Source of the DNA: Moanibacter sp965226025
Lineage (GTDB): Bacteria > Verrucomicrobiota > Verrucomicrobiia > Opitutales > UBA2987
DNA length: 64,000 nt
NCBI GenBank assembly: GCA_965226025.1
Contig: CBDDCD010000002.1
Coordinates: forward strand, 1,364,001 to 1,428,000
Reading direction: 5' to 3'
The stretch's first letter is position 1; every line of letters starts with the position of its first letter. The notes under the pieces were generated by a model. It ran no database searches. It was not told where the DNA came from and saw nothing but the letters and a program-made list of their open reading frames with translations. The translations under genes and the position numbers were made by a program. Shown here piece after piece: positions 36,543 through 45,696 of this stretch.

Positions 36543-37529
36543 ATGATCGAACAAAACCTCCTCCAAGACATCGAGCACAATTCGGAAGCGTGGGAGAATC
36601 TCCTGGTCCTGGCCGATGATATCGGGATGCGTGTCGCCGGCAGCGAGGGAGAGGTGCGGGCACGAGATTTCCTGCTTGAGACATTCAGCCGCTACGGGCT
36701 CGACGATGTGCATCTGGAACCCTTTCGGCACCGAGCTTGGCGACCGGAGGTCGAGACGCTCGAGGTCCTCGGTGAAGGAAGACGTGAGCTTCCATGCCGG
36801 TGTAGCGCTCTCTCCCCTTCGACGCCCGCGACTGGGGTCGAGGGAGAGGTCACTTTCCTGGAACGCTGCGACGCCGAAGAACTCGAGACACGGGCGGAGG
36901 AAGTGCACGGTCGTATCGTTGTCGCCCCTTACTACCCCTTTGCCAGACAGCTCAAGACTCCCCTGGCAGCACGCTTTGGCGCTGCCGCTCTGCTCGAACA
37001 CCGCAACTACGCCGGACAGCTGCAACCGGCTCGAACCTGCGCCTTCCAGCGTCGCGGAGACCTGCCGGTGGCCTCGATCAGCCTGGAGGACGCGGAATAC
37101 CTGAAGCGTCTGCAGGGACGGCGAGGTCCGGTCCGGCTACGGCTCACCCTCGACAGCCGTGTGGAGACGAAGGAGTCCTGGAACGTGGTCGGCCAACTGA
37201 CCGGAACCGAGGGGCCCCATGAGATTCTGGTCACGGGTGGCCACTACGACAGTTGGCATGTCGGACCCGGCGCCGTTGATAACGCTGCCGGCGTCGTTGC
37301 CGTCGTCGAGGCGGCAAGAGGGTTGGCTTCTATTCGATCGCATCTACGTCGGACCGTACGGTTCGTCGCCTTCGGTGTGGAAGAGTCAGGTCTGGTAGGC
37401 GCTTGGGCCTACAACCAATGCCATGTCGACGAGCTCGACGACACGATTTTGATGATCAACAACGACGTCGGGGGCCGACCCGCTTCGATCTATATCGCCG
37501 GCGCCGATGACCTCGTTACTCCAATCTAG
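36543..37529 (+). CDS. M28 family aminopeptidase, N-terminal part ending at premature TAG
   Basis: The first 328 residues are of an M28 zinc aminopeptidase-like protein with a protease-associated insertion (VHGRIVVAPYYPFARQLKTP). Zinc ligands His and Asp lie in GGHYDSWHVGPGAVDNAAG, Glu-Glu in FGVEESGLVGAWAY and Asp in MINNDVGG. The frame stops at TAG (37527) after LVTPI, before the last zinc-binding His. Without the downstream part it should be inactive. ATG at 36543 fits the domain start better than an upstream in-frame start at 36438. Confidence 0.82.
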   Translation: MIEQNLLQDIEHNSEAWENLLVLADDIGMRVAGSEGEVRARDFLLETFSRYGLDDVHLEPFRHRAWRPEVETLEVLGEGRRELPCRCSALSPSTPATGVEGEVTFLERCDAEELETRAEEVHGRIVVAPYYPFARQLKTPLAARFGAAALLEHRNYAGQLQPARTCAFQRRGDLPVASISLEDAEYLKRLQGRRGPVRLRLTLDSRVETKESWNVVGQLTGTEGPHEILVTGGHYDSWHVGPGAVDNAAGVVAVVEAARGLASIRSHLRRTVRFVAFGVEESGLVGAWAYNQCHVDELDDTILMINNDVGGRPASIYIAGADDLVTPI

Positions 37530-37925
37530 GAAATCGCGCGGAGGGTGCACGTCGAGGACCTATCGAAACCGTTAGATATCTCCTGCGACGTCCCCAGTTG
37601 GGGCTCGGACCACTTTCCCTTTTTCGCCCATGGTGTGCCCACGATCGGGATCGGAACCGAGTCCGTCTATCCGGAGGACCGTCTCTACGGCCACAGCGGC
37701 GCCGACACCGCGGACAAAGTCTACCCGAAAGGACTGAGCGAGTGTGCCGCCATCAACGCACAAGTCCTGCTCGACATAGCCAACCGGCCGGAACGACCGG
37801 CTCAGCGTCGCACTGAGCGGGAACTCGAAGCGTCCATTGCCGGCACCCCACTGGAAGAGGCCCTCGACCTACTCGATCTCTGGCCCCCTCAGCATGCCCT
37901 CAACCGATACTTCGACCGTGAGTGA
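37530..37925 (+). pseudogene. M28 aminopeptidase C-terminal part after an in-frame stop
   Basis: The same reading frame continues directly after TAG: EIARRVHVEDLSKPLDIS, then VPSWGSDHFPFFAHGVPTIG, which holds the final zinc-ligand His. HGVPTIGIG and the end ALNRYFDRE complete the domain. A single change (for example CAG to TAG) explains the split. A GTG at 37545 could permit internal initiation. Confidence 0.82.
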
Positions 37926-38055
37926 ACTGATATGCTGACGCGCTTCTTAACGGCCTTCGCTGAGCTCGTCGAACTGCTGATCAGGTTCAGGTATTCGGTG
38001 GACTCTCGAGCCACGGATTCTTGGAAATTTCCGTCAGAAATAGCCTTGGAAATGG

Positions 38056-38190
38056 AGGGGCGAGGGCTCTCGAGCCGCGAACCAACATGGTCTACCGATG
38101 CTGATCGCTTCTGTGCGAGAAGACATTCCCTAAACCGGGAGAGGTGCTTTTGCGGTATAGCGGTCATGGGGCTCGAGGGCCCTCGCCCCT
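38056..38190. repeat. 135-bp element with 21-bp inverted ends
   Basis: AGGGGCGAGGGCTCTCGAGCC at the left pairs with the inverse at 38170-38190 with one mismatch. No frame of note lies between. It resembles the palindromic element at 32366 in design but not in sequence. Confidence 0.7.
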
Positions 38191-38444
38191 TGTCCAACAC
38201 TCGCCGCTAAGCTTCAGCCAGAATCCAGAAAATCAACGGTCCCCATAGGTGCGACAGACAGGCTGAGTGGCATTCGAGACTAGCCCAAACTGCGTACTGA
38301 AGGGCGGAAAGCACTGAACTTAGAGACGTTATTATTCGTAAGTCGTTAATGAGCAATGAATGTTTGTCCTGTATTGATCGTGTAGGGACTATAAGTTTCA
38401 GTAGTTCTTGACTCTCCCTATCTGCCCGCCCAGACTGGCGGGAT

Positions 38445-39845
38445 ATGTTTTTCCGTCTGAAGCATTCCAAGAGCGGCCAGGTCCTCCAACTGCTTGAATC
38501 TTACCGCAACAGCGAAGGTAAACCGCGACAGCGAGTGGTGGTCTCCCTGGGCGATGGGGCCATCAGTCGACCGGACTTTGGACCCATTGCCAAGGCGGTG
38601 CAAAAGCAGCTCTACGGGATCGAGGAACTTCTGGCCCCTGAGTATACGCGTCGACAGCAGAACTGGATTGAACTGATCCTGCGGCGGATTGATGGGGAGG
38701 GGCGGTGGCGAGGACTGCGCCAAAAGGCCGAGGCTTTTGCAGAGCAGCAGAACGCAATTGATGGGGTCTTGGCCGATAAAGTGGAGCATAGCGCCGCGGG
38801 AGTTTTATTGGGACCGATTCTGCTGGGGCTTAAGGGGTGGGAAAAGCTGAGGATGGATGAAGCCTTGCAGGAGGTGGGCTTGAACCGGGCGCAAAGGGAT
38901 GCGGCTAAGGTATCGGTGATCAACCGGCTGGTGGATCCAGTGCCTGAGAACGCCTTGCCCCAGTGGGCCAGGCAGAGTGCCCTGGGAGATCTTCTGGGAG
39001 TGGCGGCGGTGAAGTCGGATCGGCATCGCTACTACCGGGTGAGCGATCGGTTGGTGGAGAACCGCGAAAGGATCGAAGAGCATATGCGCGAGCGCCAGGG
39101 GGAACTGTTCAGTTTGGATCGGACGGTACTACTGTATGATCTTACCAATACGCACTTCGAAGGGGTGGGTGCGAGCAACGGCAAAGCGAAACGGGGAAAG
39201 AACAAACAGAAACGCCACGATTGTGTTCAGATTGTGGTGGGGATGGTGTTCGATACCGAAGGCTTTGAGTTGGGACATCGGATATTTGCGGGCAACCGCC
39301 ATGACGCGACGACCCTGTTGGAGATGATCGCTGAATTGGAGAAAGCGGTGGGGGCCCAGGGCGAGCGTGAGAAGACCCTCATCATCATGGATGGAGGGAT
39401 CGCGAGCCGGGAGAATGTGCAACTGTTGCGCGAGGAGGGATTCGGCTACCTGGTCAACCAGAGCCGCCGGGGGCGTAAGGCTTATCTTGCAGAGTTCCAG
39501 GAGGCTTCCGGTTTCGAAAAGGTAGAGGGGAGGGATTGGGACCGGGAAGTGAAGGTGAAGTGGATAAAAGAGCAGGTGGGAGAAGAAAATGAGAGTGAAG
39601 GGGACCAGGAGACAACGCAGGAGGAGTCGAGGCAAGCAGGCGAGGAGTATGTGCTGTTGTGTCAGAGCGTGCGCAGGCGGGCCAAGGAAGAGGCGATTTA
39701 TTCAGGGGCCGAAGAGCGCTTTATGAAGGCGCTCGAGGGGCTTCAGAAAAGGGTCGATCAAGGCCATTTAAAGGAGCCCGCAAAAATCCATACCGCGATC
39801 GGGCGCTTACAGGGGCAACATTCCCGAGTGCAGCGCTTCTATTCT
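38445..39845 (+). pseudogene. IS1634-like transposase, 5' part
   Basis: These 467 codons include the first two catalytic aspartates (TVLLYDLTNTHFEG and LIIMDGGIASREN) and the N-terminal QRVVVSLGDGAIS. The frame ends QRFYS at the insertion and continues into the IS as RGCPKSERIWVEA before stopping. The C-terminal catalytic Glu is on the other side of copy D. Confidence 0.88.
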
Positions 39846-41664
39846 AGAGGCTGTCCCAAATCCGAGAGGATTTGGGTGGAAGCCTGATACCGATATCAAT
39901 CTTCGTCACGTTATGTAGACCACGACATGCCTTCCGTCCTCGGTAGCTTACCTTTTATCCGTTATGCACCTTTCCAGCACCCTTCCTCTCGCTTTGAGTC
40001 GATAGTTCTCCCAAGGAAGCGCCTCTGACTCGATTCTTGGATCCCTATGCCGCCTGCGTTGCCTCTTTCTCATGTTCTTGCGCAAGTCTCTGCGCGATTT
40101 TCCATAGATTGTGGGACAGAACCGACCAGGCCACGCTAAGGTTACGGTTGTCAAAGCCTTTGCTGCGTATCTTGCCCCCGTGCCATCGGTTCTTGAGCAC
40201 TCCGATCCGGCCTTCGGTGCTCCCTCGTCGTCGCTGCAACCGGACAAAGCGCGGCTCCTCCATCCGCTCCTTGAGCTCTTGTGGATTGCGGGGCGTAAGG
40301 GCGTCAAAAATCCCCTCTGCCTGGAGCCGCTTGCTGGCCGCCTTCGAGGCATAGCCCCGATCCCCACTGATCGCTTCGATCTTCTCCTCTAAAGCGAAGC
40401 CCTTTTGCCTCTCCAGACTTTCCCAAAGCTGCTTCAATTCGCTCGGGGCCTGCCCCCCATACAGTTTCCAGTCCAACAGATATCCCTCTGCGCTCTCGCA
40501 TAAATAAAGGGTGTTGCCAAACTCCACCTCCCGATCTGCCTTGCCTCGCACGATGACGTCAATCTCAGGTTCGTAGGCGCTCAGGATCTTCTCCTCATTC
40601 TTCACCTGCCGCCCCCCTATGATCCGTTCGTGCGCCTGTTTCATGACCTGCGGTATCTGCTCTAACATACCATCCATTCGCTCGATGATTCGGCTCGCCT
40701 TCTTCTCGGTGTAATCGCTTTGCATCCACATAGCTTCCAATAAGTCACGGTGGCGAAGGGCATGGCCCTCAATCTTCTTGAGCAATAGCTTCATCCGCCG
40801 CAGGATCCCTTTACGCGCTTTGCCCGCCTCCCGGCGCCGACGCGCATGCGTCATCTCCAGGCACCGTTTGTTCATCTCCCGAGCCAATCCCTTTGCTCCC
40901 TGGGGCATGCGCTGTTTCATTCCCGCCTGCCGGATCAGACTGATCGCCTTGAGCAGCGTTGCTCCCACATCCTTGAGCAAGACCCAGTCCACGGGCCAGT
41001 GGATGTTCGCTTCCAGGCAAGTGGCGTCGATCAGGCATTCCCTCGTATCGATCGGCTTCTCTAATCCTGCCTCACCACAATGTTCAGCATTGCCCACCAC
41101 CTCGGTCATCCTTGCATGCAGCTGTCTCAGATACGCTTCGTCGAAGAATTTCGAATCCCGTTCCAGACTGCTCTTCGATATTTTCCGGATCCCGTCTACC
41201 TCACGCACCCGGCAAAAATTAGCCAGAAGCTCACTGCGTCCCAACTCCTGCGACAGACAACGAAAGGATATCCCTCCGAGTAAATGACGCACCACCTCCA
41301 CCCGCAGCGCTTTTATCGCTCTTAGAGCGCGTCGCTCCCGATCCTTCCCTCCCGCTTCATCCCATCCTTCCAAGGCTTTTACGATCGCCTCCCTTTCCAG
41401 CGAGGAGTCGATCAAAACCCGGTCAATCCGCTCCATTGTTTCCAGAAACACGGTGTAGTCTTTGCATCGAATGACTGGAGTTAGGGCTGGACGCAGGAAG
41501 CTTTGTACGGCAATATTTTTCATGAGAAGGGCGTGCTTTGTATTTGACTAACGCAAGCATAAGCGCCCTTTTTCGCCGGATCGAGCTTTTTGCAGCTCTA
41601 TCCGGCCTTTTTTTTGCCCATAACTCATTAAAAATCAATTGTTTCCACCACTGGGACGGGCTCT
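39846..41664 (-). mobile_element. Insertion sequence copy D (1819 bp, full length)
   Basis: The ends are AGAGGCTGTCCC and inverted AGAGCCCGTCCC, with 5-bp duplication ATTCT (39841-39845 and 41665-41669). It is nested in an IS1634-like transposase gene, so it arrived later than that element. Confidence 0.96.
40045..41523 (-). CDS. DDE transposase of IS copy D
   Basis: This 492-residue protein is the same as in copies B and C, with intact catalytic motifs. Confidence 0.95.
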   Translation of the reverse strand: MKNIAVQSFLRPALTPVIRCKDYTVFLETMERIDRVLIDSSLEREAIVKALEGWDEAGGKDRERRALRAIKALRVEVVRHLLGGISFRCLSQELGRSELLANFCRVREVDGIRKISKSSLERDSKFFDEAYLRQLHARMTEVVGNAEHCGEAGLEKPIDTRECLIDATCLEANIHWPVDWVLLKDVGATLLKAISLIRQAGMKQRMPQGAKGLAREMNKRCLEMTHARRRREAGKARKGILRRMKLLLKKIEGHALRHRDLLEAMWMQSDYTEKKASRIIERMDGMLEQIPQVMKQAHERIIGGRQVKNEEKILSAYEPEIDVIVRGKADREVEFGNTLYLCESAEGYLLDWKLYGGQAPSELKQLWESLERQKGFALEEKIEAISGDRGYASKAASKRLQAEGIFDALTPRNPQELKERMEEPRFVRLQRRRGSTEGRIGVLKNRWHGGKIRSKGFDNRNLSVAWSVLSHNLWKIAQRLAQEHEKEATQAA

Positions 41665-41669
41665 ATTCT

Positions 41670-42212
41670 ATTGAACTGGTCGAAGCCGCCAAGGGCTCTA
41701 AAGAGAAAAAGTGCGGCCTTTGCTGGACTCGAAGGGACCAGGCCTGTGATGAGAATGCTCAACTGTTGGGCTGCTCTGTGCTGCGCACCAATCGGCACAA
41801 CTTCAGCGGGGCCCAGCTGTGGCGCCTCTACATGACTTTGACCCGGGCCGAAGACGGCTTCAAAGCGCTCAAGAGCGACTTGGGCCTCAGACCCAACCAC
41901 CACCAGATTGAACCGCGCGTTGAGGGCCACGTCTTTATCACCATTTTGGCCTACCAGCTTTTGCGCTTTATCGAATACACCTTGGAGCGGCACGGGGACA
42001 CCCGCTGCTGGCAGACCATCAAGCGGGTCCTCCAAACCCATACCTATGCCACTGTCATATTGCCCACTCGACAGGGAGAAGTCTATCGTCTGCGCAAAGC
42101 GGGCATTCCCGAACAGAGCCACAAGCAGATTTACAATCTCTTCCAGATCCAATGGAAGAAATTGCCCGTTAAGAAGAGTATGAGCAAAATAAAAATCGAA
42201 CCGATTTTGTAG
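41670..42212 (+). pseudogene. IS1634-like transposase, 3' part
   Basis: After collapsing the ATTCT duplication the frame continues FYS|IELVEAAKGSKEKKC. LWRLYMTLTRAEDGFKALKS supplies the catalytic Glu and LRPNHHQIEPRVEGHVFITI the family signature. About 180 codons lead to the natural stop, so the transposase of about 647 residues was intact before copy D arrived. Confidence 0.88.
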
Positions 42213-42295
42213 TGCCTTTCAAAAACGCGTGTTGATTATCAAGGACTTAACTTATAAAGTGCGAAACTAGGGCTAGGCCCGTGGAGATCAAGTGG

Positions 42296-43066
42296 CTACA
42301 AGCTCAAAGCTCCATCTGCTTCCAGGGATGACACTTTGTAGGAATGAGCAATGGTCCTCTCGAGCACAGGGTCAAATATCTCGAAGTGAAAATCGCTTGG
42401 AAACGTCACCTCCTGCAACGATGACTGACCTTGATAGACGTTCTGCGGGACAGACGGCAGTATGTCGCCGGACCCTCCCAACAGGATGCTGCCGTCCTCT
42501 TTAAGCCAGGAACAGCGGTCCAGGTAATAATCAAGATCGAGCAGTTCTCCCAGCCGAAATTCCTGATAGGGGATTTTGTGCCCTGATTCTGTGATGAAGC
42601 TCTTCAATACAATGTCATCCCAGTGCCCCTTGATATCCTCATAAGGCCACGCCTCCCTTGCCACGACGGCCGGAACCATCTGTTTCGATTTCGCCGTGTC
42701 GTAGACCTTCCCCAGCATAACCGTCCAGAGCTCTTCCAGACTCCTGTCGTTGTGGTCGCTACCCACAGAAACGAAGAGATCTCCCCCGATTACTAACGCA
42801 GCAAATTCTACCTCACCCGATGTCTGCGCTCCTTGCACCTCTATTCCCTCCTCGTTGGTAATGAGGTAGCGGCCCTTGAAGCAGATGCCGGCTGCTGGAT
42901 GGATCTGATAGCCCTTCGCTCGGATTTCATTCAGCAATTCGTTGGTTGACTCGACGGCACGTCCCGCGTGGCGGGAACAGCCTACTTTCTTAACCTCCAC
43001 GTCAATCGAGTAAGGCTCATCATTTGCAGGGGAAACCTGCATCGATAGGATGTTCTTCATCAACAT
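42296..43066 (-). CDS. DUF2848 family protein
   Basis: About 256 residues. The GEVEFAALVIGGDLFVSVGS segment followed by DHNDRSLE is the conserved core of DUF2848, a family related to fumarylacetoacetate hydrolases. SWLKEDGSILLGGSGDILP near the C-terminus also fits. A hydrolase/lyase role is suspected but no reaction is known. An in-frame TTG at 43084 is an alternative start; no ribosome site is evident for either. It is followed in the same direction, after a palindromic repeat, by the gene ending at 43249, which lies upstream of it. Confidence 0.75.
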   Translation of the reverse strand: MLMKNILSMQVSPANDEPYSIDVEVKKVGCSRHAGRAVESTNELLNEIRAKGYQIHPAAGICFKGRYLITNEEGIEVQGAQTSGEVEFAALVIGGDLFVSVGSDHNDRSLEELWTVMLGKVYDTAKSKQMVPAVVAREAWPYEDIKGHWDDIVLKSFITESGHKIPYQEFRLGELLDLDYYLDRCSWLKEDGSILLGGSGDILPSVPQNVYQGQSSLQEVTFPSDFHFEIFDPVLERTIAHSYKVSSLEADGALSL

Positions 43067-43111
43067 AGGAGGCAGTCTCACCAAGGGTAACAGTGAACAC
43101 CAGCGCTAATT

Positions 43112-43242
43112 CGGGAGGCGGCAGATTACAAATCTGCCCCACGGGCTTCCACCCTCCGTAGTCCCGGCTTGCCGGGACGGAGGACGAGTCGCCCCTCCGA
43201 TTTACGGAGTCTTCCGGTGGAGCAGATTTGTAATCTGCTCAG
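43112..43242. repeat. Compound palindromic repeat (GCAGATTACAAATCTGC)
   Basis: The outer arms GGCAGATTACAAATCTGCCCCA and an inverted near-copy (GGAGCAGATTTGTAATCTGC) enclose another palindrome (CCTCCGTAGTCCCGG...CCGGGACGGAGG). Single GGCAGATT(A/G)CAAATCTGCC units recur at 54331 and 60119 after the GC-rich repeat. Confidence 0.75.
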
Positions 43243-43248
43243 TGCCAA

Positions 43249-44430
43249 TCACAATTCCTCCGGATCAAACGGCACCAAACTCTCGCCCGTTGCGGCGGGG
43301 GCGGTGGGACGAATGGGCATCTTCTCCGGAGCCCTGTAGGCAACCTCCAGGTGCGGGGTTTCCAGACGCACATGGCCGCAATGGCGGGATTCCATGAGGG
43401 CGTCCAAACCGCCCGATACCAACAGAGTGCGCTCCACAGGATATTGAGGTATTCCAGTGAGAAACATCTCCTGAATGTTCAGGCATAGGTAACTGAAATG
43501 AGGGTAGGGTGGGCCTGGCGTACGAATAGCCGTAGCGTGCACCTGGTCGTGAATCCGAGCAGCATAGGACCATTCCTTGATATAGCCGTTGAGCTGCAGG
43601 AGAGCGGCCCTGAATCCGTCTCGGTACTCCAGCAGAAAGGCAGCCGGGTTCTCACAGTTTTCTTCCATCGTGCCGCCCTCGGTATCGGCTACCTCAGCTG
43701 CCGTGTCTGCCAATGATCGCGACCACCTTCCTGCATCGCCGGCCCGCCACACAGCATCACCTTCCAGACACTGGATTGCTGCTATACCGCACTCGCCGCC
43801 CTGCCGCCTTTCGACCATTGCCTGAAGAGCTTCAAAACCGTGGTAACCGTAGGATTCAATCCCGCCAAAGCCGAGGATGAGAGCCTCTTCCAGAGGGGCG
43901 TCCAGATCATGTTCCAGCCAGGGGTCGCGCCAGGTCAGGGGCACCGATGAACCGGCCATGAGTGGGATACTGAATTCCTTTGCCCGGTCGTAGATCCATT
44001 TTGCGTCAGTCCAATTGTAGGAAAGGTGTTTATCGCTGAACACAGGCACGGAGCGGCCGCTGGTTGCCATGACTCCACTGATCTGCTCAAAAAAGTAGCG
44101 GCGCGGATAGAGATGCTGCTCCTTCTCGTTGAAGGCGTAGTCGCCGTGCTCGCCAATGGAGAGGACACCGTCCACGGCCAATCGATCGCCACCAAGACAC
44201 AGGGCCTGGGGAATGCTCTGGAAGATCGGGATATCGTATTTCTCCGAGACTTTGAGGCCGATGTCGTTGTCCGGGATCTGATCCAGATACATCGAGACAA
44301 TGTCCACCTGCGGTTCCTGCATTCCCTCATCGGTGGGAAAGCCCTTGATGAATTTTCCGACAATGACGTCAGCATGGGCTGGCACCCGGTATTCCGTGAC
44401 GATGGCGGCGATCTTTTTGCGATCAACCAT
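43249..44430 (-). CDS. Conserved protein of unknown function
   Basis: This 393-residue protein shows no catalytic motif that I recognise. Conserved-looking stretches are KKIAAIVTEYRVPAHADVIV, YLDQIPDNDIGLKVSEKYDI, DGVLSIGEHGDYAFNEKEQH and SGVMATSGRSVPVFSDKHLS. The alternating beta/alpha pattern at the N-terminus (IAAIVTEY, DGVLSIG) suggests a Rossmann-like fold. No signal peptide or membrane helix was seen. It is followed by DUF2848 in the same direction; a shared catabolic role is only a guess. Confidence 0.7.
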   Translation of the reverse strand: MVDRKKIAAIVTEYRVPAHADVIVGKFIKGFPTDEGMQEPQVDIVSMYLDQIPDNDIGLKVSEKYDIPIFQSIPQALCLGGDRLAVDGVLSIGEHGDYAFNEKEQHLYPRRYFFEQISGVMATSGRSVPVFSDKHLSYNWTDAKWIYDRAKEFSIPLMAGSSVPLTWRDPWLEHDLDAPLEEALILGFGGIESYGYHGFEALQAMVERRQGGECGIAAIQCLEGDAVWRAGDAGRWSRSLADTAAEVADTEGGTMEENCENPAAFLLEYRDGFRAALLQLNGYIKEWSYAARIHDQVHATAIRTPGPPYPHFSYLCLNIQEMFLTGIPQYPVERTLLVSGGLDALMESRHCGHVRLETPHLEVAYRAPEKMPIRPTAPAATGESLVPFDPEEL

Positions 44431-44450
44431 ACTATGAAGTTCTTTAGTTC

Positions 44451-44513
44451 GAGGCTGTTCGAAAAGGCAAAATTGCCTCCAGCAGAGGGCGTTTTACTTT
44501 CTCGAACAGCCTC
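44451..44513. repeat. 63-bp hairpin repeat (GAGGCTGTTCGA ends)
   Basis: GAGGCTGTTCGA and inverted TCGAACAGCCTC form a perfect 12-bp pair around 39 bases. It lies in the start region of the leftward unknown gene. Confidence 0.65.
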
Positions 44514-44700
44514 TATTTAGGAGTATGCCGGTTTTTTGGCGGCAGCGGTCCATTTTTGGTATCTTGGATGCCAGTCATTCGGCAAGTCTTTTAGATCTAT
44601 CCCCAATCGGCCTGATGGCAAATGATTGCCAAGGATGCGGGCCCTGTCAGAATCTATTGGCTGCCGATGTTGCGGAACAAGTGCGTGAAGAAACTGAGGC

Positions 44701-45621
44701 ATGAGGAAAGAAAAAAGGGACAGAGCCACAGCAGCCATGCCAACAACCGAAACCGCTCCGGCTTTAGGGCTTACCCCTGAGCAGAAATACGAGTTCGACC
44801 TTCGGGGTTATTTCGTGCTGAAAGGGCACTATGGCGCAGAGGCCCTCAAGGAGTTTCATGCCGGCATCGACGAGCTCCAGTCCATTCCCATCGATTACGA
44901 GACCTATCGCAAACTCGGCGTCGCCAGCTATTTCCTGGGTGCCGCTATGGAGAACCCGGACCATCCTTTTTGGTACGGCGAACACCGAGATGACCGGCGA
45001 CCCAATCCTGAAACCGGAGGCGTCGGGCGGGTGGACCATGCTCTGTGTGGCACCGACAAGTTCGACCGAATTGCGCGCGACCCGATCCTGAAGGCCATCC
45101 ATACCGAACTGGCCGGTGGCCCCATCATGCTCTCCGCGACCTACTACATCGAAAAGGTGGGCCCTTGCATCGGCGGCGGTCTTCACAATGCCGGTTATCC
45201 GGTAAACCGGGATATTCGCTATTCCTATGATCACACCAGCCAACGATTCCTGTGTACGAGCACCAAGAGTGTCATCATCCTCTCAGACATGAGCCGTGTC
45301 GAAAGCGGACCATTCGCGGCCATTCCTGGCAGCCACAAGGCCAACTTCGCGTGCCCGTTCGAGATGAGCGACGCCACCAAGAATCCTATGGCCGTTCCCG
45401 TTTTGGCTGATCCGGGTGATGTAGTCATCTTCTCGGAGGGGATGACCCACAACGCCTATCCGGTTACGAGCCGGTCGGTCCGCCGCTCCATATTTTTCAA
45501 TTACATGCCCGCGATCAGACCGAACAATCTGCCGCATCAGCGGATGTCCATCTACCCCGATCACGTGCTGCAACGCCTGAGTGATGTGTACGACATACTT
45601 ACGACGCCCGGATATATCTGA
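44701..45621 (+). CDS. Phytanoyl-CoA dioxygenase family protein
   Basis: This 306-residue Fe(II)/2-oxoglutarate dioxygenase has YEFDLRGYFVLKGHYGAEAL at the start. The iron-site region is GGGLHNAGYPVNRDIRYSYD, IPGSHKANFACPF follows, and the distal His and Arg lie in FSEGMTHNAYPVTSRSVRRS. The acidic ligand of the usual HxD is replaced by Asn-Ala here, as in some members with HGG, so activity needs testing. GAGG lies 5 bases before the ATG; Met13 is another possible start. The substrate is unknown. Confidence 0.88.
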   Translation: MRKEKRDRATAAMPTTETAPALGLTPEQKYEFDLRGYFVLKGHYGAEALKEFHAGIDELQSIPIDYETYRKLGVASYFLGAAMENPDHPFWYGEHRDDRRPNPETGGVGRVDHALCGTDKFDRIARDPILKAIHTELAGGPIMLSATYYIEKVGPCIGGGLHNAGYPVNRDIRYSYDHTSQRFLCTSTKSVIILSDMSRVESGPFAAIPGSHKANFACPFEMSDATKNPMAVPVLADPGDVVIFSEGMTHNAYPVTSRSVRRSIFFNYMPAIRPNNLPHQRMSIYPDHVLQRLSDVYDILTTPGYI

Positions 45622-45696
45622 TCGAGGGATCTCAACTCTGTCCCTTAATTGCCAATCACGAATACTTTGGAAGAATGCCCGATCCCGCGTTATCAA

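Larger units (their letters stand above)
38388..42266 (+). mobile_element. IS1634-like element split by IS copy D
   Basis: The element comprises the two transposase halves around copy D. Imperfect inverted ends (ACTATAAGTTTCAGTAGTTC near 38388 and the inverse of TATCAAGGACTTAACTTATA near 42237) may mark its termini. Ends are approximate. Confidence 0.6.

Noticed and set aside
24924..37925. Genetic code reassignment of stop codons
   Set aside because: The two internal stops differ (TAA and TAG), and normal genes end with all three stops, so isolated mutations explain them better.
44520..44700. Leftward tract ending LPNDWHPRYQKWTAAAKKP
   Set aside because: Looks protein-like but no family could be named and no start is available.
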